Of a stretch of 64,000 nt of DNA, positions 8,968-16,369 are shown one piece after another; within the stretch, counting starts at the first letter, position 1, and each line of letters opens with the position of its first letter. Below the pieces are notes generated by a model. That model ran no database searches. It saw only the letters and a list, made by a program, of their open reading frames with translations, and had not been told where the DNA came from. The DNA is from Halorientalis marina (lineage in GTDB: Archaea > Halobacteriota > Halobacteria > Halobacteriales > Haloarculaceae), in the NCBI RefSeq assembly GCF_023028345.1, contig NZ_CP095488.1, forward strand, positions 186,001-250,000, written 5' to 3'. The translations under genes were made by a program, and so were the position numbers.

Positions 8968-9142
8968 CACGTCGACCCACCCTCCTAACAGCCCCGAACG
9001 CGAACTCGACGACATACCGTGAATCCTACCCGTGGTACGGCTTGACAAACATACACGAAATCTTATCTTTTCACCCCTATTTATATACGCGGTATAGTAC
9101 GCACGAAGGTTTATTCGGTTTCGAGTAGTATGTACAATCGAG

Positions 9143-9280
9143 ATGGAAGACGAACCTTCGACGGCGTTCTACCTGCCGGCAGTCGCTCCCGAACCGGACT
9201 TCAGTCGCATCGGCGAGGTCATCAGTGACCTCCTTGACTACCACGGTGTCGTCCTGATCCCCGACACATACAACCAGTAA
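9143..9280 (+). CDS. Small acidic protein (45 aa), unknown
   Basis: A 45-codon ORF, ATG 9143 to TAA 9278-9280. Acidic and proline-containing (MEDEPSTAFYLPAVAPEPDF), ending LLDYHGVVLIPDTYNQ. The composition is typical of expressed haloarchaeal miniproteins, and a TATA-like tttatata lies upstream near 9080. No domain is recognised and it could still be a chance ORF. The same frame stays open downstream into the decayed lipoprotein gene, which may mean both derive from one older locus. Confidence 0.45.
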   Translation: MEDEPSTAFYLPAVAPEPDFSRIGEVISDLLDYHGVVLIPDTYNQ

Positions 9281-9475
9281 CGACCGGACCGACGCCCCCT
9301 ATTTTTATTAGGAATTACTGTTCGAAATCGTATATACCTGGCAGCTGTACAAGATCTTGACACTCGTGGGCACCGAAGTCGGTACCCCCACGGCGGCCGG
9401 TCGAGGGGTGCCAGTTGGGGGCTCACTGCCAGGGTTGACGATCCCGCTGTCCTTGTAGGAGAGTGTCACCACCCA

Positions 9476-9940
9476 GTCTTCGCCGGGTGTCTCTCCGCAC
9501 AGTCGGGCACGACGGATACACCCACAGACACGTGCACGGCTCATGAGCCCCCTCCGCCGACTGACGGGGCAACCTCACCGCGTTCGTATCCTGATCGGCC
9601 ATCGGAACTCACGGCGGAAACCGTTGAGAAGTTTCTCACGGCGTACGAGACTGCATACCAGTACAACGACGCACTCGCCGCCAACCCGAATAAAATCGGA
9701 CGAACAAACGGGATTACAGTCAGAATCCAATCCGTCTCAGTTACGTCAGAACCCGACGGGTTCACCGCCACCGTGAGCGGGCAATTTCAGTCGGATATCA
9801 TCGACGCGGAACCCTCGACAACGACGCCGGAGACACCGACGGAGACGCCCCTCCCGATGGGACATGGACCGATCGAGGCTTCGTACACGGTAACCGAGCG
9901 GAAGCTAAGCCGCGAAAGTACCGTCCGTGAGTGCTGGTAA
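9476..9940 (+). pseudogene. Decayed haloarchaeal lipoprotein gene without a start codon
   Basis: The plus frame ending at TAA 9938-9940 reads VFAGCLSAQSG (a lipobox-like L/FAGC), a Thr/Pro spacer, then SELTAETVEKFLTAYETAY and an S/T/P-rich tail ending VRECW. This is the architecture of secreted haloarchaeal lipoproteins (lipobox, linker, PSELTxETVExF domain). Upstream of the lipobox there is no ATG, GTG or TTG and no hydrophobic h-region, although the frame stays open back to 9281. The signal peptide coding part therefore appears lost. The intact TnpB element begins about 10 nt after the stop, so transposon activity is a likely cause. The family is inferred from the layout only. Confidence 0.6.
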
Positions 9941-9964
9941 CTTTATCAGCGGACAAGGCGAATA

Positions 9965-9985
9965 CCCCGAGGCTTGACCTCGGGG
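9965..9985 (+). repeat. Left-end hairpin of TnpB element 1
   Basis: Perfect 8-bp stem with loop cttga. The same loop and the swapped stem occur at the right end (11277-11297), so the two ends can also pair with each other's complement. Confidence 0.7.
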
Positions 9986-10047
9986 ATGAAGCCGACAACT
10001 CGTGATACAAACCATTAAGTTGAAACACGTCTAATCAAGAGACAGCG

Positions 10048-11289
10048 ATGGAACACAGTCACCGCTACCACGCCTACCCAACAGGAGAGGTAGCGGAGGG
10101 ACTGGAACACCATCTAAATGTTCATCGCCAACTCTACAACCACGTCCGCTGGGACGACGAGAACAGTCCAGAGGACGATAAGCCGAGTGAGTACGACCAG
10201 AACAACAAACTCCCTGAGTGGAAACGCAGGTGGCCCGTCTTCAGTGAACTGCACTCGAAGGCCGCCCAAGCCACCGTTGCACGCATCCATCGAAACCTCT
10301 CGAATCTTCGCAAAAAGAAAGAGAAGGGGTACAACGTTGGTCAGCTCAAACGGCAATCACCCACCGACTACCGAAGCGTGGCGTACAACCAGTCCGGTTT
10401 CGACCTCGATGAAAAGAGGGGCCGTGACAGGTATGCGTACGTCCGCTTCAGCAAAATCGGCTGGGTCAAAATCCGTTACCACCGCCCGATTCCCGACCAC
10501 GCCATCATCAAAGAAGTCACGTTCAAGAAGGAACGGACTGGCGAGTGGTTCGTCACATTTGGTCTGGAAACTGATGAGGCTGACCTGCCCGAGAAACCCG
10601 ATGTAGACTCGCTGGACGCGAGCAACAGCGTTGGTATCGACCTCGGAATACTCAATTACATCCACACAAGCGACGGCCACACCGTGGATTGGCTCGACCT
10701 CGAAGACGAATACGACCGACTCCGACGAGAACAACGCAAACTCTCACGGAAAGAGAAGGGGTCGAGCAACTACGAGAAACAACGTCTGAAGGTCGCCAAG
10801 GTCAAACGCCACATCAAGCGGAAGATGCTGGACTACCAGCACAAGATTACGACGTGGCTCGTCCGCGAGTACGACGCCGTATTCGTGGAAGACTTGGACG
10901 TGAAGGGGATGCTCGAACAGTCGCAGAACGCTCGGAACAAGCAGGATGCAGCGTGGCGACAATTCATCACCCTCCTCGAATACAAAGCCGACCTGTACGG
11001 ATGCCACGTCAAACAGGTTGAAGCACGAGGCACCACGAAAGAGTGTGCGCCGTGTGGTGTGGAGACGGCGAAGCCCATCTGGGTGCGGGAACACTCCTGT
11101 CCGTCGTGCGGATTCGAGACGGATAGAGATGCGAACGCAGCGATGAACGTCCTACAACGCGGCTTTTCTGAACTAGGGCTGGGATGGCCCGAAGACACGC
11201 CCGTTGAGACTGTGACCGCTACGGACACGACTCATTTCGAGTCCGTGTCTGCAAGTCACGTCGTAGAAACGGGAAGCCTCGGGGCTTGA
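10048..11289 (+). CDS. tnpB: RNA-guided endonuclease TnpB, apparently intact
   Basis: 413 aa. The N-terminal helix-turn-helix/WED-like part is MEHSHRYHAYPTGEVAEGL; the RuvC-like nuclease keeps all catalytic acids: D in GIDLGILNY (about residue 198), E in VFVEDLDVKGM (about 280), D in ETDRDANAAMN (about 357). The four-Cys zinc finger CAPC...CPSC lies between RuvC II and III. TnpB proteins cut DNA guided by an omegaRNA made from the element's right end and help retain the transposon. Length is normal (about 400). It resembles the TnpB at 14382 (shared DLDVKGM, YNQSGF, WVREHSCP) but has no DUF2080 partner. The right-end hairpin covers the stop codon. Confidence 0.92.
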   Translation: MEHSHRYHAYPTGEVAEGLEHHLNVHRQLYNHVRWDDENSPEDDKPSEYDQNNKLPEWKRRWPVFSELHSKAAQATVARIHRNLSNLRKKKEKGYNVGQLKRQSPTDYRSVAYNQSGFDLDEKRGRDRYAYVRFSKIGWVKIRYHRPIPDHAIIKEVTFKKERTGEWFVTFGLETDEADLPEKPDVDSLDASNSVGIDLGILNYIHTSDGHTVDWLDLEDEYDRLRREQRKLSRKEKGSSNYEKQRLKVAKVKRHIKRKMLDYQHKITTWLVREYDAVFVEDLDVKGMLEQSQNARNKQDAAWRQFITLLEYKADLYGCHVKQVEARGTTKECAPCGVETAKPIWVREHSCPSCGFETDRDANAAMNVLQRGFSELGLGWPEDTPVETVTATDTTHFESVSASHVVETGSLGA

Positions 11290-11297
11290 CCCCGAGG
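11180..11297 (+). ncRNA. Putative omegaRNA (reRNA) of TnpB element 1
   Basis: Inferred by rule: the guide RNA of TnpB comes from the 3' end of tnpB plus the right end. The terminal hairpin at 11277-11297 would be its last scaffold stem, with the guide read from flanking DNA after about 11300. The 5' limit is a guess. Similar sense-overlapping transcripts are known at tnpB 3' ends in Halobacterium. Confidence 0.35.
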
Positions 11298-11552
11298 CGA
11301 TTCACCAGGACCTGCCAAGTTGCTACATACGCGCCTTCTATCTTGCATGCTCCGATCTAATCTATTGTGGTACTGTCAGTTAGCGCCTGATGGATTCAGA
11401 GTGTCAACGTATCGCTGAAGCTTCGACCAGAGTTCGTTGATGTTCAGGTGGCTCTGATGCATAGACTGCGCGTACCCTACACCGCCAAACCCGATCTGTC
11501 TGATCCGCTCCATTGAGGACGGAAATTTGGACGGGCTGTTCGTCGTGGGCAT

Positions 11553-11954
11553 CTATTGTGGAGCAAAGGTGTTCGCCACCCAGCCACCGACACGACCGAA
11601 GACCAACCCGAATACGGGCGATATGCACAGCACTACCCCGCCGGCAAAGACGAAGAACGCGAGTCTGGACGCCGACCAAGTCGCTGTCAGAGCTTCCGTA
11701 AAAACATACGTGAGAACTGCGATAACGCCACCGAGGAATCCAGCGCGGAGACCGGCCGCACTCGGAGCCGTCGAACGGCCGGCTGCGATAGCTCCAGCAA
11801 CCGACGCTCCGATTATCATTACCGCACCAGCAATGGTCGATTCAGAGTTCGGTAGCCAATTCATCACAGCAGCGGCAGGTAGTGAAGCTCCTACACCGAG
11901 AATCGTAATCCGCCACACCTGAGGAATGCTACGAGTTTGGAGGGTTAGAGACAT
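11553..11954 (-). CDS. DUF5518-like integral membrane protein
   Basis: 133 aa from ATG 11954 (MSLTLQTRSIPQVWRITILG); a 24-codon longer reading is basic. Four hydrophobic segments are seen, with Gly/Ala-rich helices (GAVMIIGASVAGAIAAGRS; AGLRAGFLGGVIAVLTYVF; LAFFVFAGGVVLCISPVFGL) and the pattern AG-AGRS-AGLRAGFLGG typical of the haloarchaeal DUF5518 family. The function is unknown; proteins of this family are small and lie in the cytoplasmic membrane. A small membrane protein gene follows upstream on the same strand. Confidence 0.65.
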   Translation of the reverse strand: MSLTLQTRSIPQVWRITILGVGASLPAAAVMNWLPNSESTIAGAVMIIGASVAGAIAAGRSTAPSAAGLRAGFLGGVIAVLTYVFTEALTATWSASRLAFFVFAGGVVLCISPVFGLVFGRVGGWVANTFAPQ

Positions 11955-12071
11955 ATCCAACCTAACAACGTACACAGCGCAGTCATCTAATCTTTGCAGA
12001 GTCGAGCGGCGGTTTGGCTTGACCACAGGGGTTCATATAACCTATCAAACGTATAGAACGAATCGGAGTGC

Positions 12072-12275
12072 CTATGAGTTGGCTGTGAATGATTCGACTT
12101 TGTAGAATGACCATCCGATTATCGAGAACGCCACAATAGTGCCAATCGCTGCGGGAATCGCGTCACCCGACCCCCACGACCACCCGAAAAACAGGTAGCC
12201 GACGATAGCGATCAGCGCTACGGTAGCCCCGATCATCCTGACCGCCGGTGAGTCCGAGCGTCCTCCTCCGGGCAT
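12072..12275 (-). CDS. Small membrane protein, unknown function
   Basis: 67 aa from ATG 12275 (MPGGGRSDSPAVRMIG; a start two codons earlier at 12281 is also possible). Two transmembrane helices are visible: IGATVALIAIVGYLFFGW and AIPAAIGTIVAFSIIGWSFY. It lies 117 nt upstream of the DUF5518-like gene on the same strand, so the two may be co-transcribed. No family is recognised. Confidence 0.6.
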   Translation of the reverse strand: MPGGGRSDSPAVRMIGATVALIAIVGYLFFGWSWGSGDAIPAAIGTIVAFSIIGWSFYKVESFTANS

Positions 12276-13332
12276 ATCCAATTGTTATGTATCCATGTAT
12301 ATAACTCCGCGACCAGTTTTGCGGGGACTGAAACACCGGGATAATGTGAGACTGATTCGATGACAGGCTGTTAACCAAGCAGACCGCTGTTCCAATGACA
12401 CATTCCTGCTGACAGTCGATCCAGTACGAGAAACTTGAATTGAAGGTCAGAACATGGGAGAACCACCCTCTGAATCGTGCACTGGCGGGGTCGATACATA
12501 CAATTGTTGGCAGATATGCCTGTGCAATGATGGAACGGGCGAATGCAACACTGATAGTATCTCTCGCGAGCAGTTACCGGCGTATCGGCTGGGTCACCGG
12601 CTGGCGCGTTTCTTCCGGCCGGCCTGGCACGGTATCGGCGAATCCCTCGTGAGCGTCACTATCTTGAGTCAGCGAGAGAATCCCGCCGTTCACGGCGTTG
12701 ACGAGACGCTTCGCGTCTCGTTTGCACACCAGAACGCGAAGCGTTCTGGGGACGGGCGTGAATCGCGTAAGCTCGGTGCCGCAAACTACCAGACGGTGGC
12801 CGGCTGGAACCCCAACGGTTAGTAGCACCCATGCCGACTGTTCGCACACGGGTTCCGCCGACTCCCGATGGCTGGTTACCACGGGAGTCGGGCCGTCAAC
12901 CACCCATGGCGACGGTGCTCCGCGAGCCCGGTCAAAAGGCGTGACCGGAGCCGGCACAGGAACCGCAAGGTTCGACTGCCGGGGAGAGAACCGCCGTTGA
13001 GAAACCGCGGGGCAATGACTTCCCGGTGGATGGGAGCCCCCGTGACAGGGCCACAGGACGCTCCCGAGCAAGGGTCGAAACCCGCCCCGCCGACCTCCGG
13101 AGAGTCAGTCCTGAAACCGACCGGCACCAAGCCGGGTTCTCTCTGTGCAGGGAAGCCGCGCCGTCGTCGGGCTTCGCCCGACTGCCCGAGGGATCTTCGA
13201 TCCCTCTCCGTTCACGGCGCGGAGGATGTCACCACTCGAAACCACCCGGTCGGGACCCGCCAGTCGATACCATCCAGTCTGGACCACCCAGTCGGGACCA
13301 GGGTTATCCGTCCGTGACTGTAATTCACGGCC
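12276..13332. other. 1-kb gene-free zone built of transposon ends
   Basis: No intact gene. It contains the 105-bp repeat listed at 12670-12774; a strong inverted repeat CCGACTCCCG / CGGGAGTCGG near 12857-12889; and, at about 13150-13235, nested hairpins (cgtcgggc-ttc-gcccgact; gagggatc-ttc-gatccctc) inside gccgcgccg/cggcgcgg ending ggaggatgtca. That last string resembles the right end of haloarchaeal TnpB elements. Reading frames here are basic and Pro/Arg-rich, as expected from structured right-end DNA. Near 13235-13310 there are short imperfect tandem copies of a cagtcgggacca-like unit. Confidence 0.5.
12670..12774 (-). repeat. 105-bp dispersed repeat, copy A (IS200/IS605-type right-end remnant)
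   Basis: Same length as copy B at 42955-43059 with 6 mismatches by eye (about 94% identical). It holds two perfect hairpins, gagacgc-ttc-gcgtctc and cagaacgc-gaa-gcgttctg. The minus-strand orientation is inferred because copy B follows a minus-strand TnpB C-terminus. Confidence 0.7.
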
Positions 13333-13821
13333 ATGACCAGTAACGGCGGAGCAGACCTGTCGGACGCGTTTGACGACAGTCTGGAGAACATCCCGGAATC
13401 GGTCGACCGGGCCGCCATCGAGCGGATGCAAACCGTAGCGTATGTCCTCGACGATAGCATCCGTGTGCCGGGCACGGACTACCGTGTCGGTCTTGACCCA
13501 CTGCTCGGTTCGATTCCAGTCGTGGGAGATATCGCCAGCGGCGCGTTCTCACTGTACATCGTGCTCGAATCGGCTCGACTCGGTGTCGGATACACGACAT
13601 TGCTGGCGATGATCGCGAACGTCTCGCTCGACGTGGTTGGGGGCACGATTCCGTACGTCGGCACCGTCTTCGACGTTGTCTGGAAGGCCAACAAGCGCAA
13701 CCTCGAACTCGTGCTCGAGGACCTCACCGACGACGAAAGCAAGGGCGGCCACGCCGACGACGAATCATCGGAGAGCGAGAGCGGGGGCATCGAGATCGAG
13801 GTCGAACCGACAAGTGCCTGA
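13333..13821 (+). CDS. DUF4112 membrane-associated protein
   Basis: 162 aa. DUF4112 hallmarks: a central region PGTDYRVGLDPLLGSIPVVGD and GTIPYVGTVFDVVWKANKRN around two hydrophobic segments (IASGAFSLYIVLESARLGV and TTLLAMIANVSLDVVGG). The N-terminus is acidic and cytosolic-looking; the C-terminus ends in an acidic, disordered tail rich in Asp, Glu and Ser. The function of the family is unknown. The gene stands alone between two transposon-derived zones; ATG 13333 follows an apparently normal intergenic region. Confidence 0.85.
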   Translation: MTSNGGADLSDAFDDSLENIPESVDRAAIERMQTVAYVLDDSIRVPGTDYRVGLDPLLGSIPVVGDIASGAFSLYIVLESARLGVGYTTLLAMIANVSLDVVGGTIPYVGTVFDVVWKANKRNLELVLEDLTDDESKGGHADDESSESESGGIEIEVEPTSA

Positions 13822-14076
13822 ACAGTTGGCTCTGCGGTATGCCACATGATGTCAGTGCTGAATGAAACTTCTCCATCTCGCACTGGCAGATTCGCTACAT
13901 GCGGTCGTTGTCAGACGTGTTTGTGCGAGTTGCACAGCGCTGTCCGAGTCCACAGGTCGATGCCGTCGGTTGAGACGCTGTAGGTGCTCGACGCCATGGT
14001 CAGTTGCGACTCTCGGCCGTTCGAGCCGATATCATCGGTCCGAGTCGCGGGACTACCCCTTTAGCTGAATGCAGGC

Positions 14077-14152
14077 GGTAAGCCCCCTTCCTCAAGGAGC
14101 AACGCAGGCCGAAGGCCGAGTAGCGCAGTAGGGAGGGGATACACCGCCGCCA
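14077..14152 (+). repeat. Orphan right end of a lost TnpB element
   Basis: The stem CCCCTTCC/GGGAGGGG encloses an inner hairpin ggcc-gaa-ggcc and the string gagtagcgcagtaggg. This matches in layout the right end of the intact element at 15600-15648 (aagccccaccctc ... gggtggggtag). No tnpB precedes it. The 250 bases before it (13822-14076) contain no supportable gene. Confidence 0.55.
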
Positions 14153-14237
14153 TCATCGTCGACACACTGTTCTATTCCCAACCCACAGGCCAACGCACCG
14201 ATACATTTATGTTGAAACAAAGTTTAAACACAGGGTG

Positions 14238-14378
14238 ATGGATCGGCACGAAATCAAAGGCCATGAAGTCATCGAAGGCGAGGTAAAAGCCACTGGCAAT
14301 GGCGCACACGTCCTCGTCCCAAAACGGTGGCGTGGAGCAGACGTAAAAATCGTCAGAACCTCTGAGCCTGACGAGTAA
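14238..14378 (+). CDS. DUF2080 family transposase-associated protein (46 aa)
   Basis: ATG 14238 to TAA 14376-14378, three bases before the tnpB start. The sequence MDRHEIKGHEVIEGEVKATG, then GAHVLVPKRWRGADVKIVR, is characteristic of DUF2080, a tiny beta-rich protein found almost only directly upstream of haloarchaeal tnpB genes. A SpoVT/AbrB-like DNA-binding fold has been supposed; the role (regulating tnpB or the element) is not established. Translational coupling with tnpB is likely because of the 3-nt gap. The TATA-like agtttaaac just upstream fits a leaderless transcript. Confidence 0.85.
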   Translation: MDRHEIKGHEVIEGEVKATGNGAHVLVPKRWRGADVKIVRTSEPDE

Positions 14379-14381
14379 CCG

Positions 14382-15641
14382 ATGAACTACAGCTACAGGT
14401 ATCGCCTCACGCCGACTGAAGACCAGCGCGAGACGCTGGACTACCACCGCGATACCTGTCGCCAACTCTATAACCACGCCCTGTACCGCTTCAACCAAAT
14501 CCCCGAGGACGAGGGCACCGTCAAACAGCGCGTCCGCACGATCCGTGATGAGCTTCCCGACCTCAAAGACTGGTGGGACGCACTCGCCGACATCTACTCG
14601 AAAGTGCTTCAGCCCACCGTCATGCGGATTGCGAAAAACATCAACGCACTGGGGAAGCTCAAAGAGCAGGGCTACAAGGTCGGTGAACTTCGGTGGAAGT
14701 CACCTCGGGAGTTTCGCAGTTTCACGTACAACCAGTCTGGCTTCGAGCTCGACAAGAAGGGCGGCCAGACTGTGCTGTCACTGTCGAAACTCGCGGACAT
14801 CCCCATCGAGTTCCACCGACCGCTGCCCGACGACGCCACGGTCAAGGAAGTCACGCTCAAAAAAGAGAAGACTGGCGAGTGGTTCGCCATTTTCGGGATC
14901 GAGAGGGACACAGAACCGCCAGCCAAGCCATCGCTGGAGGAGATCGACGCCGAGGAGGTGGTCGGGATCGACGTGGGCATTCGGAAGTATGCCCACGATA
15001 CAGACGGCACAGCGGTCGAATCACTCGAGCTCTCGGAAGACCGCAACAGGCTCGAACGAGAGCAACGGAAGCTCTCCCGGAAAGCATACGAGTCGACCAA
15101 CTGGGAGAACCAGCGCCAGCGAGTGGCCGAGTACCATCTCGACATCAAACGCAAGCGGCGTGATTTGTTGCACAAACTCTCGAACTACTACGCTCGGGAG
15201 TACGACCTAGTCGCCGTCGAAGATCTCGACGTGAAAGGGATGCTCGAATCGCCGCGCAACAGCCGCAACACGGCGTCAGCGGCGTGGAATACCTTCACCG
15301 ATATGCTCGAATACAAGTGTGAGCGGGAAGGCACACACTTCGTGGAGGTTGACCCGGACGGCACCACCAAAGAGTGCGCTCAGTGTGGTGTCGAAACTGA
15401 GAAACCGCTGTGGGTGCGTGAGCACTCCTGTCCTGCCTGTGGCTTCGAGGCCGACAGAGACGCAAACGCGGCGTGGAACATCCTTTCTCGCGGACTCACC
15501 AAACTAGGAGTGGGTCACTCCGAAGGAACGCCTGTGGAGACTGCGCTCCCTGCGGGAACCACCCCGGTTCCTGCAAAGCGCGTCTTAGAAGCAGGAAGCC
15601 CCACCCTCAGCGAGCGCGTCAGCGCGAGCAGGGTGGGGTAG
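14382..15641 (+). CDS. tnpB: RNA-guided endonuclease TnpB, apparently intact
   Basis: 419 aa. N-terminal MNYSYRYRLTPTEDQRETLD; RuvC catalytic acids are D in GIDVGIRKYAHD (about residue 197), E in VAVEDLDVKGM (about 278) and D in EADRDANAAWN (about 356), with the zinc finger CAQC...CPAC. All key residues are present and the length is normal. As an RNA-guided nuclease it would cut target DNA beside the element-specific TAM, using an omegaRNA from the right end, where the last 15 codons overlap the terminal hairpin. It is closely related to the TnpB at 10048. Expression is probably coupled to the DUF2080 gene. Confidence 0.92.
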   Translation: MNYSYRYRLTPTEDQRETLDYHRDTCRQLYNHALYRFNQIPEDEGTVKQRVRTIRDELPDLKDWWDALADIYSKVLQPTVMRIAKNINALGKLKEQGYKVGELRWKSPREFRSFTYNQSGFELDKKGGQTVLSLSKLADIPIEFHRPLPDDATVKEVTLKKEKTGEWFAIFGIERDTEPPAKPSLEEIDAEEVVGIDVGIRKYAHDTDGTAVESLELSEDRNRLEREQRKLSRKAYESTNWENQRQRVAEYHLDIKRKRRDLLHKLSNYYAREYDLVAVEDLDVKGMLESPRNSRNTASAAWNTFTDMLEYKCEREGTHFVEVDPDGTTKECAQCGVETEKPLWVREHSCPACGFEADRDANAAWNILSRGLTKLGVGHSEGTPVETALPAGTTPVPAKRVLEAGSPTLSERVSASRVG

Positions 15642-15648
15642 TTCACAT
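15500..15648 (+). ncRNA. Putative omegaRNA (reRNA) of TnpB element 2
   Basis: Inferred from family rules. The 9-bp stem CCCCACCCT/AGGGTGGGG with a GC-rich internal arm forms the 3' scaffold end; the guide would start at about 15645 in the flanking DNA. The 5' boundary is uncertain. Confidence 0.35.
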
Positions 15649-15671
15649 GGCTCCCTTGCGCGCTGTAGTAC

Positions 15672-16220
15672 CTATCGAGAGCGTACTGGGTCCGGAAGTG
15701 GGCGAAGTTCTGGCGTCGTTCCTGACCGCTCAATCGTTTGGATTTCGACATTGTTCACTGCGACAGTGAGTGTTTCCCAGTCACTCGGGACATTCGCGCC
15801 ACCGACAAGGCGAGTGACGGAACTGCATCGCGATTCCTCGGTCGGTTCACTAGACGGCGTGTCGCTACTGAACTCAGACGTGACGTTGAATCGCAAGACG
15901 TACTCATTTCCAATAGAATGGGTCAGCTCCGGTTCAACGTCTCCTAACTCGTCACAGAGCCTCACGTCAAATGTTAAATCCGCGGAGTCGCCGTCACTGA
16001 CGATGTGAACCCACCCGCTGTGAGCCTCCCCTTCGCTTGGGAACGATGTACTGCTCTGTGAGTAAGCGAGTCCGAGGGAGCTGCCACCCTCGTCTGTTTC
16101 GCTCTCATCCGACGAACTCGGACTCCCGGAACTCGCCCACCCCTGACAGCCGGCGAGGCAGCTAATACCAGCAATGGAACTGACGGCCAGCACCTTGCGA
16201 CGGGATAGTGGAGGGCTCAT
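15672..16220 (-). CDS. Secreted lipoprotein, unknown function
   Basis: 182 aa. N-terminal MSPPLSRRKVLAVSSIAGISCLAGC is a haloarchaeal lipoprotein signal with a twin-arginine-like SRRKVL and lipobox LAGC (Cys about residue 25; shown here as SRRKVL and LAGC). It is followed by a Ser/Glu/Asp-rich linker. The body (residues 70-165) has beta-strand character with two Cys (CDELG and SRCSS) that could form a disulfide. It was probably exported by Tat and anchored outside the cell. It begins close after the right end of TnpB element 2, and its C-terminus RPLPDPVRSR may have been altered by that insertion. Confidence 0.7.
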   Translation of the reverse strand: MSPPLSRRKVLAVSSIAGISCLAGCQGWASSGSPSSSDESETDEGGSSLGLAYSQSSTSFPSEGEAHSGWVHIVSDGDSADLTFDVRLCDELGDVEPELTHSIGNEYVLRFNVTSEFSSDTPSSEPTEESRCSSVTRLVGGANVPSDWETLTVAVNNVEIQTIERSGTTPELRPLPDPVRSR

Positions 16221-16369
16221 CGACTCAGTGGATGTGTAACCTTGGTAAGTGATTTTCGCCTGTCATCGATCTGTGCGTGGGAAACGATAGTCGACGTTTT
16301 GTCTCTCGTAAATATGCACATGCAATGAGTGCCAGTTACTAGAAATTTTGCCAGGCCAAACGCTGCGTC

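Larger units (their letters stand above)
9950..11300 (+). mobile_element. IS200/IS605-superfamily element, IS1341 type (TnpB only)
   Basis: Bounds are approximate. The left end has a perfect hairpin CCCCGAGG-CTTGA-CCTCGGGG (9965-9985); the right end has its mirror CCTCGGGG-CTTGA-CCCCGAGG (11277-11297), overlapping the tnpB stop. There is no tnpA. Subterminal hairpins without terminal inverted repeats are normal for this superfamily. It needs a TnpA in trans to move. Confidence 0.8.
14160..15650 (+). mobile_element. IS200/IS605-superfamily element with DUF2080 gene and TnpB
   Basis: Bounds are approximate. The left part (14160-14237) is AT-rich and includes the promoter (atttatg, agtttaaac); then come a DUF2080 gene and tnpB. 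The right end is a perfect stem CCCCACCCT/AGGGTGGGG (15600-15638) that overlaps the last tnpB codons. Arrangement DUF2080-tnpB is a known haloarchaeal subtype. There is no tnpA. Confidence 0.8.

Noticed and set aside
11404-11514. Short minus-strand ORFs after TnpB element 1 (for example MERIRQIGFGGVGYAQSMHQ)
   Set aside because: Two frames look weakly coding, but neither has a recognisable family or promoter; not enough support.
12574-13317. Overlapping ORFs of 100-165 aa on both strands
   Set aside because: They run through hairpin-rich transposon ends and are basic and Pro/Arg-rich, so they are better read as structured DNA/RNA ends.
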